Below, in pieces: positions 1 through 5,943 of a stretch of 9,160 nucleotides of DNA. A program made the translations under genes and the position numbers. Positions within the stretch are counted from its first letter, which is position 1. The number at the start of each line of letters is the position of its first letter. Below the pieces are notes generated by a model. It saw only the letters and a program-made list of their open reading frames with translations, did no database searches and was not told the origin of the DNA. Origin of the DNA: Sodaliphilus sp050873765 (GTDB taxonomy: Bacteria; Bacteroidota; Bacteroidia; Bacteroidales; Muribaculaceae); assembly GCA_050873765.1 (NCBI GenBank), contig JBNMJK010000090.1:1-9160 (forward strand), in the 5' to 3' direction.

Positions 1-1
1 C

Positions 2-107
2 ATGGTATTAGTTTTTAAGGTTATGAAATACTGAGCGTCGCGACGACGGTTTTTATTTCATTTTGTTTAAGGTTTATGTTAATGGTATTAGAAGGTTAAT
101 TAGTTAA
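2..107 (+). pseudogene. small frameshifted ORF or gene 3' end ahead of a terminator
   Basis: Unrecognised. An ATG frame at 2-34 reads MVLVFKVMKY and stops. A second frame, open from 27, continues as NTERRDDGFYFILFKVYVNG and closes with TAA at 105-107, two bases before the terminator stem. Removing one base near 29 (ATGAAATACTGAG to ATGAAAACTGAG) joins the two into one frame of about 35 codons. The halves resemble each other (LVFKV / ILFKV; the 9-mer ATGGTATTA occurs at 2-10 and 82-90). Positions 36-45 are a perfect 10-bp palindrome. The closing stop set against a terminator suggests the end of a small gene; a noncoding RNA 3' end is the alternative. The upstream part may lie outside the window. 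Confidence 0.3.
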
Positions 108-109
108 GC

Positions 110-142
110 AATCCCCGATAGTGATATCTGGGATTTTTTTTT
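110..142 (+). terminator. rho-independent terminator
   Basis: AATCCCCGATA (110-120) pairs with TATCTGGGATT (125-135) with one C/T mismatch and a GTGA loop, and a run of nine T follows (134-142). The T run lies on the plus-strand side, so it ends transcription coming from the left edge. The minus-strand rhuM transcript would meet the same hairpin from the other side but without a T tract after it, so it is not an obvious terminator for rhuM. Positions 143-221 hold no further feature beyond a C-rich patch (144-154). Confidence 0.75.
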
Positions 143-221
143 GCCCCTCCCCACCAAAAACTCACTTCCCATACAGCTCTCCACATCCCTAAATCGCAAT
201 TTACCATAGTTATTCTATTTA

Positions 222-1208
222 TTAACCTAACAAGTTTCTCACTTCCTTGTCGAAGTCGGAATCGATTTGCTGGGTGCGGTTGAATATGTCGTATTCATTT
301 TCTGCCTTGGCCCTTGCTTGCGCAGCTGAAATGCGGCCTCTGTCGGGAAGAACATGGTAGTCGTTGAACGACAAGAATTTGTCAACGCTCGTGGCAAATT
401 CTTTCATGGTGAAAGCACTATGCTGCTCAATTTGGTTCTCGATATAGTCGAAATAGGCCGACACGGCTCGCTCGAGTTGACGAATTTGTGTGTGGTTAAG
501 ATAGTTTTTTGCAATCGTTACATCCGACTTCAGCACACGTCCGTCTGGTGCATTTTTCCATGTTGTCAATCCCATGTTTGGCTTTGTGTGGTCTGCGCTG
601 CGATAGATGATTTCAGCAGCGGTCTGCCCAGTGATGGCATAGTGAAAACGATTTTGCACCATTGCGTAGAAGTCGTGTGTGGTTGGTGAAAGTCTGTCGT
701 AATCTGTGCTACACTCTGCGTAAATGTCAGTAATCTGCTGCCAAATGCGGCGCTCACTTGCGCGGATAGAGCGAACGCGCTCAAGTAATTCGTGGAAATA
801 GTCCTCGCCAAATACTGCATTGCCTTGTTTTAGACGCTCATCATCAATAACAAACCCTTTCTTGATATATTCATTGAGAACCTTTGTGGCCCATTGGCGG
901 AAACGAGTGGCTTTTAGTGACGATACACGATAACCCACAGCAATGATGGCATCAAGAGAATAGTATGTTGTTGTGTAGTTTTTGCCGTCGGTTGCAGTTG
1001 TTTCCATTTTGGAAATAACTGAATCTGCCCTAAGTTCGCCTTCCGTGAATATATTCTTCAAGTGCTTGCTGATTGCGGGAACTCCAACGCCAAAAAGTTG
1101 TGACATAGCCTTTTGTGTGCACCATAACGTTTCATCTCTGATGATTACTTGCACCTTGCCTTCTGCATCAGGCATATTGTAAAGAAGAAATTGTATCTCG
1201 TTACTCAT
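222..1208 (-). CDS. rhuM: RhuM family protein
   Basis: Full-length (328 aa) member of the RhuM family, named from a Salmonella pathogenicity-island gene and often found inside type I restriction-modification loci; its biochemical role is not established. Residues 20-52 (VQVIIRDETLWCTQ through AISKHL) look like a helix-turn-helix, and residues 82-116 (YYSLDAIIAVGYRV, RFRQWATKVLNEYI) resemble the Bro-N/KilA-type fold of phage regulators, so DNA binding is plausible. The middle (about 135-215) and the C-terminal helical part (235-328) are typical of the family and show no catalytic motif I recognise. The start is ATG at 1206-1208 with AGGA a few bases upstream. It lies 5 bases after the stop of an hsdR stub and should be read from that gene's promoter. 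Base use is more A+T-rich than in the genes to the right, consistent with horizontal acquisition. No hsdM or hsdS lies downstream. Confidence 0.9.
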   Translation of the reverse strand: MSNEIQFLLYNMPDAEGKVQVIIRDETLWCTQKAMSQLFGVGVPAISKHLKNIFTEGELRADSVISKMETTATDGKNYTTTYYSLDAIIAVGYRVSSLKATRFRQWATKVLNEYIKKGFVIDDERLKQGNAVFGEDYFHELLERVRSIRASERRIWQQITDIYAECSTDYDRLSPTTHDFYAMVQNRFHYAITGQTAAEIIYRSADHTKPNMGLTTWKNAPDGRVLKSDVTIAKNYLNHTQIRQLERAVSAYFDYIENQIEQHSAFTMKEFATSVDKFLSFNDYHVLPDRGRISAAQARAKAENEYDIFNRTQQIDSDFDKEVRNLLG

Positions 1209-1213
1209 TCCTA

Positions 1214-1363
1214 TTATCCTTTTGTGAGAATATTTGTTTCCGAATCATATACGTTTCCTGCTTCTTCTTCGGAAATTTTACCAAAATATTTAAATCCTAA
1301 CCTTGTCAGATGCACCATTGCTGGCATCTGAACGCGTGTTGCTTCATTGAATTTACTACTCAT
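1214..1363 (-). pseudogene. hsdR: N-terminal stub of type I restriction subunit HsdR
   Basis: From the ATG at 1361-1363 this encodes 49 residues beginning MSSKFNEATRVQMPAMVHLT and ending VYDSETNILTKG, then TAA. The pattern TRVQ-PAxVHLxRLGxxYxGKI, followed by YDxxTNIL, is the recognisable beginning of HsdR, the motor and nuclease subunit of type I restriction enzymes, normally about 1000 aa. Similarity ends after NILTK, and the stop comes two codons later, 5 bases before rhuM. The nuclease (HSDR_N) core and the helicase are absent, so no restriction activity can come from this stub. A likely origin is a deletion from codon 48 of hsdR to just before rhuM, leaving the old promoter and start to feed rhuM. 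The frame is also open upstream for 25 codons (to 1438), but the family start is the ATG at 1363. Identification rests on my recognition of about 45 residues. Confidence 0.7.
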
Positions 1364-1375
1364 AATATTTGTAGT

Positions 1376-1436
1376 GTGGCGCTCTCCCTGTAGTGCCTGC
1401 TGGCAGACCGTGCCGTTATTACCACAAGGGAGCCAC
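1376..1436 (-). other. structured leader upstream of the hsdR stub
   Basis: In the 5' leader of the hsdR-stub/rhuM transcript, GTGG (1376-1379) and CTCCCT (1384-1389) pair with AGGGAG (1427-1432) and CCAC (1433-1436), giving ten base pairs with a 4-base bulge. An inner TGCC/GGCA stem-loop lies between the arms. GCCTTAAGGC at 1451-1460 is a further perfect palindrome between this and the promoter. It could be a regulatory fold or operator, or a chance structure. Confidence 0.35.
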
Positions 1437-1504
1437 ATAGTTTTAAGTTCGCCTTAAGGCCAATTGAGTTAGTGGTCGTTTTGCAAGTCAGACTGATACA
1501 AAAA

Positions 1505-1512
1505 CAAAGATA
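1505..1512 (-). promoter_or_regulatory. -7 promoter box for the hsdR stub and rhuM
   Basis: Read on the minus strand, 1512-1505 is TATCTTTG, matching the Bacteroidales -7 consensus TAnnTTTG. No convincing -33 TTTG is visible at the usual distance. It places the transcript start near 1498 and gives a leader of about 135 bases before the hsdR ATG. Confidence 0.5.
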
Positions 1513-1557
1513 GTAAAAAATTGTGTTTGTGTGGTGGGAATCGTGGTTAAAATAATC

Positions 1558-1700
1558 TATGGTGTTTTTTGGGGGCTTTTGGTGGGTGAAACGTGGCGAG
1601 TTGGATTGAGAATGGTGTGGGGGTGGTCTTGGTGGGTGGTGGAGGTTTTTTGGGGGTAGGGGCTTAATGTTCAGAATTTTTGGGTGGTGGTGTGGCTTTT
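1558..1700 (+). other. G/T-rich intergenic tract with G-quadruplex potential
   Basis: The gap between the minus-strand rhuM promoter and the deacetylase promoter is strongly G/T-rich on the plus strand and has no ORF. It holds many GG to GGGGG runs, for example GGTGGGTGGTGGAGG (1631-1645) followed by T6, G5 and G4. The core GGTGGTGGAGG-T6-G5 (1635-1656) recurs almost exactly upstream of the lolD promoter (5110-5129). It could form a quadruplex on the plus strand, but no such structure is proven. Confidence 0.4.
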
Positions 1701-1706
1701 TTTTTA

Positions 1707-1714
1707 TACCTTTG
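1707..1714 (+). promoter_or_regulatory. -7 promoter box for the polysaccharide deacetylase
   Basis: TACCTTTG matches TAnnTTTG. The nearest upstream TTTG (1679-1682) is 24 bases away, a little longer than the usual 19-21, so the -33 element is uncertain. The transcript should begin near 1721, leaving a leader of about 134 bases. Confidence 0.55.
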
Positions 1715-1733
1715 CACGTTCATTAGTTGGTGG

Positions 1734-1764
1734 ACGCTGAAACCTGTTTTTCAGCCGTTTTTTT
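1734..1764 (+). terminator. terminator-like hairpin in the deacetylase leader
   Basis: ACGCTGAAA (1734-1742) pairs with TTTCAGCCGT (1749-1758) with one bulged C, and seven T follow (1758-1764). This has the form of a rho-independent terminator but lies inside the leader, roughly 15 bases after the predicted transcript start and 90 bases before the gene. It is therefore a candidate attenuator rather than a gene end. A second short stem, GCGAG/CTCGC around 1806-1818, lies further down the leader. Confidence 0.5.
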
Positions 1765-1765
1765 G

Positions 1766-1858
1766 ATGTTGATGTACAATCGCTTCGCATGTGAAATCAG
1801 GAATGGCGAGGCCCTCGCACACGCTAAATTTTTTAATTTTTTGTTCTGGATAAAATGA
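1766..1858 (+). CDS. possible 30-codon upstream ORF
   Basis: ATG at 1766 opens a frame of 30 codons, beginning MLMYNRFACEIRNGEALAHA and ending in FWIK. Its TGA (1856-1858) overlaps the ATG of the deacetylase (1855-1857) in the ATGA arrangement typical of translational coupling. It begins directly after the T run of the leader hairpin. No Shine-Dalgarno is seen, which is normal in this phylum. It resembles no known protein to me and may be chance; at 30 codons an open frame alone is weak evidence. Confidence 0.25.
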   Translation: MLMYNRFACEIRNGEALAHAKFFNFLFWIK

Positions 1859-3063
1859 AACTCTTTCAATCTTGGCACACACTTGCAGCCTTGCTATTGG
1901 TGGGCTCCTTTATGGTGCCGGTGCTTTCGTGCACAGGCAAGGCCGGCGCTTCGATCTTCGGGGCTGAATCCGACGATACCATTGCCCCCGTTATCTCTAC
2001 CCGTGGCCCGATGATGATCACTGAGGGCGAGCCTCACGACTCCTCTTTTCTGCTCCGTGGCGTGAAATACTCCGACAACTCTGGCGCCGCCCGGCTCACG
2101 ATCGACTCTTCCAAGGTGAACTGGAACCGGCAGGGCACCTACGAGGTGACTTATTCGGTGAAGGATTCGGCACAGAATGTGACCACCGCCACTGAGCCGC
2201 TGCGCGTGGTGGGCAAGAATGAAAAAATCGTGTATCTCACGTTTGACGACGGCCCTTCGGTGTGCACCGACAAGATTCTCGATATTCTGCACCGTGAAAA
2301 TGTGAAGGCCACTTTCTTTGTGACCGCGCAGTTCACGCCCTACCTCGACCGCCTTGCTAAAATTGCCAAAGAGGGCCATGGGGTGGCCATACACACCTAT
2401 TCGCACGATTTTAAGATTTACAAGAGCATCAAGGCCTATTTCGACGACCTGAACAAGATTAACGACCTGATTGAAAAATACACGGGCAAGCGCACGCGCA
2501 TACTGCGCTTTCCGGGCGGCAGCAGCAATATGGTTTACCGCAAGTATAACCCCGACCACCGCTTTATGGACCGCCTGTGTGTGGCGCTGCTCGACAGTGG
2601 CTACCAGTTTGTGGACTGGAATCTCGACTCGGGCGACGCGCGAGGCAACAACATTGCCGCCGACCGCCTTGTGCACTCGGCTTGTGGCACATACCACAAT
2701 GTGGAGTGCCTGCTGATGCACGACACCGGTGCGAAGAAGCCCACCGTCACTGCCCTGCCACAGATTATCCGCTACTTTAAGCAGCATGGCTACGAGTTTG
2801 GCGTGCTCAACAGTGTGGACTATGTGTGCTGGCACGGCGGCGCCAAAAAGAAGGCACGGCTTGAGGCCATGAGAAATGGCGGTGACGCATCGGTAGGCAC
2901 CGAGGCTCCAGCGAAGAAGGCTTCCGCTAAAAAGCCCGCTTCCGCCGCTAAGGCAAAAGCTAAAAAACAGGCACCTGTGGTGAAGCCGGTTAAAGCTGCA
3001 AAGCCACAGGCGGTGAAGCCGGCTGCGCACCACCATGCGGCAAAGTCGGATTCCGCTGCGTGA
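1855..3063 (+). CDS. secreted polysaccharide deacetylase (NodB homology, CE4)
   Basis: Predicted metal-dependent deacetylase of the carbohydrate esterase 4 family, which removes N- or O-acetyl groups from peptidoglycan, chitin or xylan-type polymers; the substrate cannot be told from sequence. Of 402 residues, 1-25 form a signal peptide ending VLSC, so Cys26 may be lipidated, although Leu at -2 is not ideal for a lipobox. Residues about 42-118 look like an Ig-like domain (GTYEVTYSVKDSAQN). The NodB domain spans about 124-325. It has TFDDGP (Asp131 as probable catalytic base, Asp132 as metal ligand), HTYSH (His180 and His184, metal ligands), RFPGG (Arg218), DW (254-255) and LLMHD (His289), so all key motifs are present. 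Residues about 345-402 are a low-complexity Ala/Lys/Pro tail with HHH near the end. The start is supported by the signal peptide. It converges with the leucine-rich-repeat gene on a shared terminator. Confidence 0.93.
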   Translation: MKLFQSWHTLAALLLVGSFMVPVLSCTGKAGASIFGAESDDTIAPVISTRGPMMITEGEPHDSSFLLRGVKYSDNSGAARLTIDSSKVNWNRQGTYEVTYSVKDSAQNVTTATEPLRVVGKNEKIVYLTFDDGPSVCTDKILDILHRENVKATFFVTAQFTPYLDRLAKIAKEGHGVAIHTYSHDFKIYKSIKAYFDDLNKINDLIEKYTGKRTRILRFPGGSSNMVYRKYNPDHRFMDRLCVALLDSGYQFVDWNLDSGDARGNNIAADRLVHSACGTYHNVECLLMHDTGAKKPTVTALPQIIRYFKQHGYEFGVLNSVDYVCWHGGAKKKARLEAMRNGGDASVGTEAPAKKASAKKPASAAKAKAKKQAPVVKPVKAAKPQAVKPAAHHHAAKSDSAA

Positions 3064-3098
3064 GGGCTGCCACTAACCAAGGGCATATAGATATAAAA

Positions 3099-3144
3099 AA
3101 GAAAGGCAGGTATGCGAGTGATATGGCGCATACCTGCCTTTCTT
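3099..3144. terminator. bidirectional terminator between convergent genes
   Basis: AAGAAAGGCAGGTATGCG (3099-3116) and its exact complement (3127-3144) form an 18-bp stem with a 10-base loop. On the minus strand it is followed by a T-rich run (TTTCTTTTTT), making a strong terminator for the leucine-rich-repeat gene. On the plus strand it is followed by AAATGTTTTT, making a weaker but plausible one for the deacetylase, whose stop is 35 bases upstream. The remaining 63 bases to 3207 contain a perfect 12-bp palindrome, GTGGCATGCCAC (3176-3187), in the 3' UTR of the minus-strand gene. Confidence 0.85.
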
Positions 3145-3207
3145 AAATGTTTTTATCAGTTAGATGGGCCAAAACGTGGCATGCCACCACGCCATGCCTC
3201 TCTGAAG

Positions 3208-4831
3208 TTATTTGTTGAGAATGATGCTGATGAGTGAAGTCACATCGGTCACATCAACGTCGCCATCGCCGTCGATGTCGGCATTTTCAGCCTCGCTGAG
3301 GCCTAAAATCTTGTTGATAAGGGTAGAGGCATCGGAGGTGTCCACCTTGCCGTCGTCGTTCACATCACCGCGGATAGGATCTGGCGCGATGAGCAGGTCG
3401 GCCCAGCCGGTAGCTTTGCAGTAGGCTCTGCGCTGCGCCTCGGGAATGGTGATTTGAAGCGTGCCGTCGGTTTCGCTCACAGGCTTCTCGGCATTGGTGA
3501 TGAATGATCCGTGCAGCATATTGCTCGATGTCTTGCTGCCGCCAAGGCCGGCAAAAGTGCCGTCGTAGCCTTTAAGAATACCCTTTTTCTTGAGCTCGGC
3601 AGCCACAGGCACCACGGTGCGTGTGCAGGTGAAAGTGCCGCCCTTCATACTTGGTGTGTTGTAGAACACCTTTTCGCCCATATATAGCGAGTCGGTACCC
3701 AGAATTTCCACCCTGTTGAGGTTTTTACAGCCGCGCAGCACTTCGTTGCCAATGTGGCTCACCTTAGCAGGAAAAGTGATGCTGCTGATGGCGGTGCCCA
3801 TGAAAGCGTAGCAGCTGATATGGCGCACGGCATTGGCACCCTCAAAATTCACTGAGGCGAGGTTGGCGCAGCCCATAAACGCGCCCTGCGCGATGCTGTC
3901 GGTCTCTTTAGGCAGATTAACCTCGGTGAGGCCACTGTAGGCAAAAGCCTTTTCCCCGATGGTGTTGATGCCCGTTTTCCCTTTCGACAAAAACGATTTG
4001 CCCTTTTCAAAAGTGACCGTGGTGAGCGCCTTGTCGTTGTAGAAAGCCTTCGCGCCTATGCCGCTCACAGGCGACAGCGCATTGTAGGGAATCGACACGC
4101 TTTTCAGTGCCGTGGCGTGAGCAAAAGCGTAGTCGCCAATGCCGCAAAAAGCCGAGGCATTGTCTTCGGTGATGTATTTGATAATAGTTTCGGCAATGGC
4201 ATTGTCGCTGATAAAGCCCTTCAGCATGGTGCCGATCAGCTTAATCGTCTTTTGATTGAAGCCCATCAGCGACGAAGGCAGCTTCACCTCCTCAAGTGCG
4301 GTCATACCGTTTTTCAGCTTCTCGCTGGCCGTGGGAGCCAGGTCGGTGTCGATGTCCACCCCGCGCCAGAAGGTTTTTGGAGGCAGCACATTGATGAATG
4401 TCAAGCTTCACGGTGTCGCCGTCGGAGTTCTTCATAGCAAAGTGCGCATTGATGGTGGCTCCGGAAAGGTCGAGCCGCTTCAGCGTTTTGCGCATCTTGC
4501 TCCAGATGTAGGAGGCATCGTCGCCGTTGTCGCCCGTGATCAGGTCGATCACGCTGCCAATAGTTCCTTTCGTGAAATCGGCGTTAAACGCCACCAAATT
4601 GCCGCCCACCTTCAGCGACTCAATGTCGGCTGCACTGAATGAAGTGGCGCAAGCGCGGTTGTATTGAGCCAGCGCCGTATCCACGAGCGCTTGCAGACCA
4701 CCGGCGGCATTAGCGGTGACAGTCACCTCCAGCTTGCCGCTTTCCGTAGTGGCCACAGAGGCCTTTTGCGCCCAGCATGCCAAAGTGGCAAGAACGCATA
4801 AAGCAATAGAGAAAAATTTTTTCAGATTCAT
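3208..4831 (-). pseudogene. BspA-like leucine-rich-repeat protein with dockerin, frameshifted
   Basis: A secreted repeat protein interrupted by one frameshift. From ATG 4831 the first frame gives a signal peptide (MNLKKFFSIALCVLATLACW, then AQ) and reads to residue 142 (GDTVK). It then continues out of frame to a stop at 4292. The second frame resumes TFINVLPPKTFWRG and reads to TAA at 3208-3210. Dropping one of the two T's at minus-strand 4404/4403 (AAGCTTGACA to AAGCTGACA) restores a 540-residue protein. Corrected residues about 230-404 carry BspA-type (LRR_5) repeats such as IGDYAFAHATALKSVSIP and IGEKAFAYSGLTEVNLP. Residues about 487-540 form a type I dockerin with two calcium loops, DVNDDGKVDTSD and DIDGDGDVDVTD. 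Such proteins are thought to act in surface binding or adhesion; the ligand is unknown. Both halves keep good coding character, so the lesion is either recent or a sequencing error. Confidence 0.8.
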
Positions 4832-4982
4832 CAGATTATATTGTTTTTGAAATTGATTGTAGATTCCAGCCCATAGATTGCGAATTCCTAACTGCTTGAT
4901 TGTGAATCCCAACTATTTTGATTGCCGCCTCTATATATGAAAGCGGAGCAATCTCATACTATTGATGAAAGATTTCAGTGTG

Positions 4983-5014
4983 CAAAGTTAAATCATTTGT
5001 CAGATTCCACCAAA
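4983..5014 (-). promoter_or_regulatory. promoter of the leucine-rich-repeat gene
   Basis: On the minus strand TTTG (5014-5011) lies 20 bases upstream of TAACTTTG (4990-4983), fitting the Bacteroidales -33/-7 pattern in both sequence and spacing. It is the best complete promoter in the window. The start would fall near 4976, leaving a leader of about 145 bases before the ATG at 4831. Confidence 0.65.
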
Positions 5015-5094
5015 TCCTCCTGGCCAAACACCCACACCCTGTGCCATTTCCGCTATCTCCATCCCCCTCTCAATAATGGGAAGATGTTTTTTGT

Positions 5095-5139
5095 CGGTAG
5101 GGGTGGTGGGGTGGTGGATTTTTTGGGGGGAAAGCGGGG
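5095..5139 (+). other. G-rich tract upstream of the lolD promoter
   Basis: Part of the 345-base gap between the divergent repeat-protein and lolD genes. The plus strand reads GGTAGGGGTGGTGGGGTGGT and then GGATTTTTTGGGGGG followed by AAAGCGGGG. GGTGGTGGA-T6-G6 (5110-5130) nearly duplicates the motif at 1635-1656. Both copies lie a short distance upstream of a TAnnTTTG box on the same strand. Quadruplex formation is possible but unproven. Confidence 0.4.
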
Positions 5140-5158
5140 CTGTGTGAAAAGAATTGGT

Positions 5159-5166
5159 TATCTTTG
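5159..5166 (+). promoter_or_regulatory. -7 promoter box for the lolD operon
   Basis: TATCTTTG matches TAnnTTTG exactly. No clear -33 TTTG lies about 20 bases upstream; the G-rich tract occupies that side. The transcript should begin near 5173, giving a leader of about 85 bases. Confidence 0.55.
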
Positions 5167-5177
5167 CATATAATCAC

Positions 5178-5225
5178 ATGGGTGTGCTCTCGGGCCGGCC
5201 ACCGGCTGTGTGGGCGCGCTCTTGA
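5178..5225 (+). other. lolD leader with short ORF and GC hairpin
   Basis: ATG at 5178, only about five bases after the predicted transcript start, opens a 15-codon frame (MGVLSGRPPAVWARS) ending at TGA 5223-5225, 32 bases before lolD. Inside it GCCGG (5194-5198) pairs with CCGGC (5202-5206) around a 3-base loop. This could be a leader peptide or a chance frame in GC-rich sequence. Confidence 0.2.
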
Positions 5226-5257
5226 TGTGACAGCTCTTTACCTCTCACTTTGAAGCA

Positions 5258-5932
5258 ATGATTGAAGTAAAAAATATCATTAAGCGCTATGGCTCTCTTG
5301 AGGTGCTCAAGGGGGTGAGCGTGAATATTGATGATGGTGAAATTGTGTCGATAGTGGGGCCGAGCGGCGCTGGCAAGACTACGCTGCTTCAGATTATCGG
5401 CACGCTCGACAAGCCCGACAGCGGCAGTGTGCTGTTTGGCGGCACCGATGTGCTGCGCCTGAAGGACAAGGAACTCGCGCGTTTCCGCAACCGCAACATT
5501 GGCTTTGTGTTTCAGTTCCATCAGCTGCTTCCGGAATTCACCACCCTTGAGAATGTGGCTATGCCTGCCCTGATCGGTGGCGAGAAGCGTGCCGACGCTT
5601 TTGCCCGGGCCAAGGAGCTGCTGAGCTACATGAAGCTCGCCGGCCGGTTCGACCATAAGCCGGCGCAACTCTCCGGTGGCGAGCGCCAGCGTGTGGCTGT
5701 GGCGCGTGCGCTGGTCAACAATCCGGCTGTGATTCTTGCCGATGAGCCGTCGGGCAGCCTCGACACGCAGAATAAGCAGGAATTGCACAAGCTGTTTTTC
5801 ACGCTGCGCGACGAGATGAAGCAGACGTTTGTGATTGTGACGCACGATGAGACGCTTGCCGCCGACACCGACCGTGTGCTGCACATGCGCGACGGTATGA
5901 TTGTGGATCCTGGCACCGACGGTGTGATATAG
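5258..5932 (+). CDS. lolD: lipoprotein-release ABC transporter ATPase LolD
   Basis: Cytoplasmic ATPase of the LolCDE complex, which extracts mature lipoproteins from the inner membrane and hands them to the carrier LolA for transport to the outer membrane. At 224 aa it has the usual single-domain length. It has Walker A GPSGAGKT (34-41), the Q loop in FVFQFHQLLPEFTTLENVAM (Gln86), signature LSGGE (138-142), Walker B VILADEP (158-164, Glu163), D loop SGSLD (165-169) and switch His196. The QFHQLLPEFTTLENVAMP and ERQRVAVARALVNNP stretches match LolD more closely than other ATPases of the MacB/FtsE group, though those remain an alternative. LolC/LolE permeases are not in the window, so it must work with proteins encoded elsewhere. 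It is followed after 11 bases by a lipoprotein gene, probably in one transcript. Confidence 0.92.
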   Translation: MIEVKNIIKRYGSLEVLKGVSVNIDDGEIVSIVGPSGAGKTTLLQIIGTLDKPDSGSVLFGGTDVLRLKDKELARFRNRNIGFVFQFHQLLPEFTTLENVAMPALIGGEKRADAFARAKELLSYMKLAGRFDHKPAQLSGGERQRVAVARALVNNPAVILADEPSGSLDTQNKQELHKLFFTLRDEMKQTFVIVTHDETLAADTDRVLHMRDGMIVDPGTDGVI

Positions 5933-5943
5933 ACCCTTTGAGC

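Noticed and set aside
1364..1438. 25-codon N-terminal extension of the hsdR stub
   Set aside because: The frame is open, but the residues do not look like HsdR, and the region is better explained as a structured untranslated leader.
222..1512. Mobile element carrying rhuM
   Set aside because: Base composition suggests transfer, but no transposase, integrase, terminal inverted repeats or target duplication is visible in the window.
1894..3036. 380-codon minus-strand ORF opposite the deacetylase
   Set aside because: The plus strand holds all the deacetylase motifs and a signal peptide; the antisense reading is His/Arg/Val-rich with no recognisable domain.
4400..4410. Programmed +1 frameshift in the leucine-rich-repeat gene
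   Set aside because: There is no slippery heptamer and no stop codon in the A site at the junction (AAG CTT GAC), so a simple one-base insertion explains it better.
5174..5884. 236-codon minus-strand ORF opposite lolD
   Set aside because: It is a shadow of lolD, which has every ABC ATPase motif.
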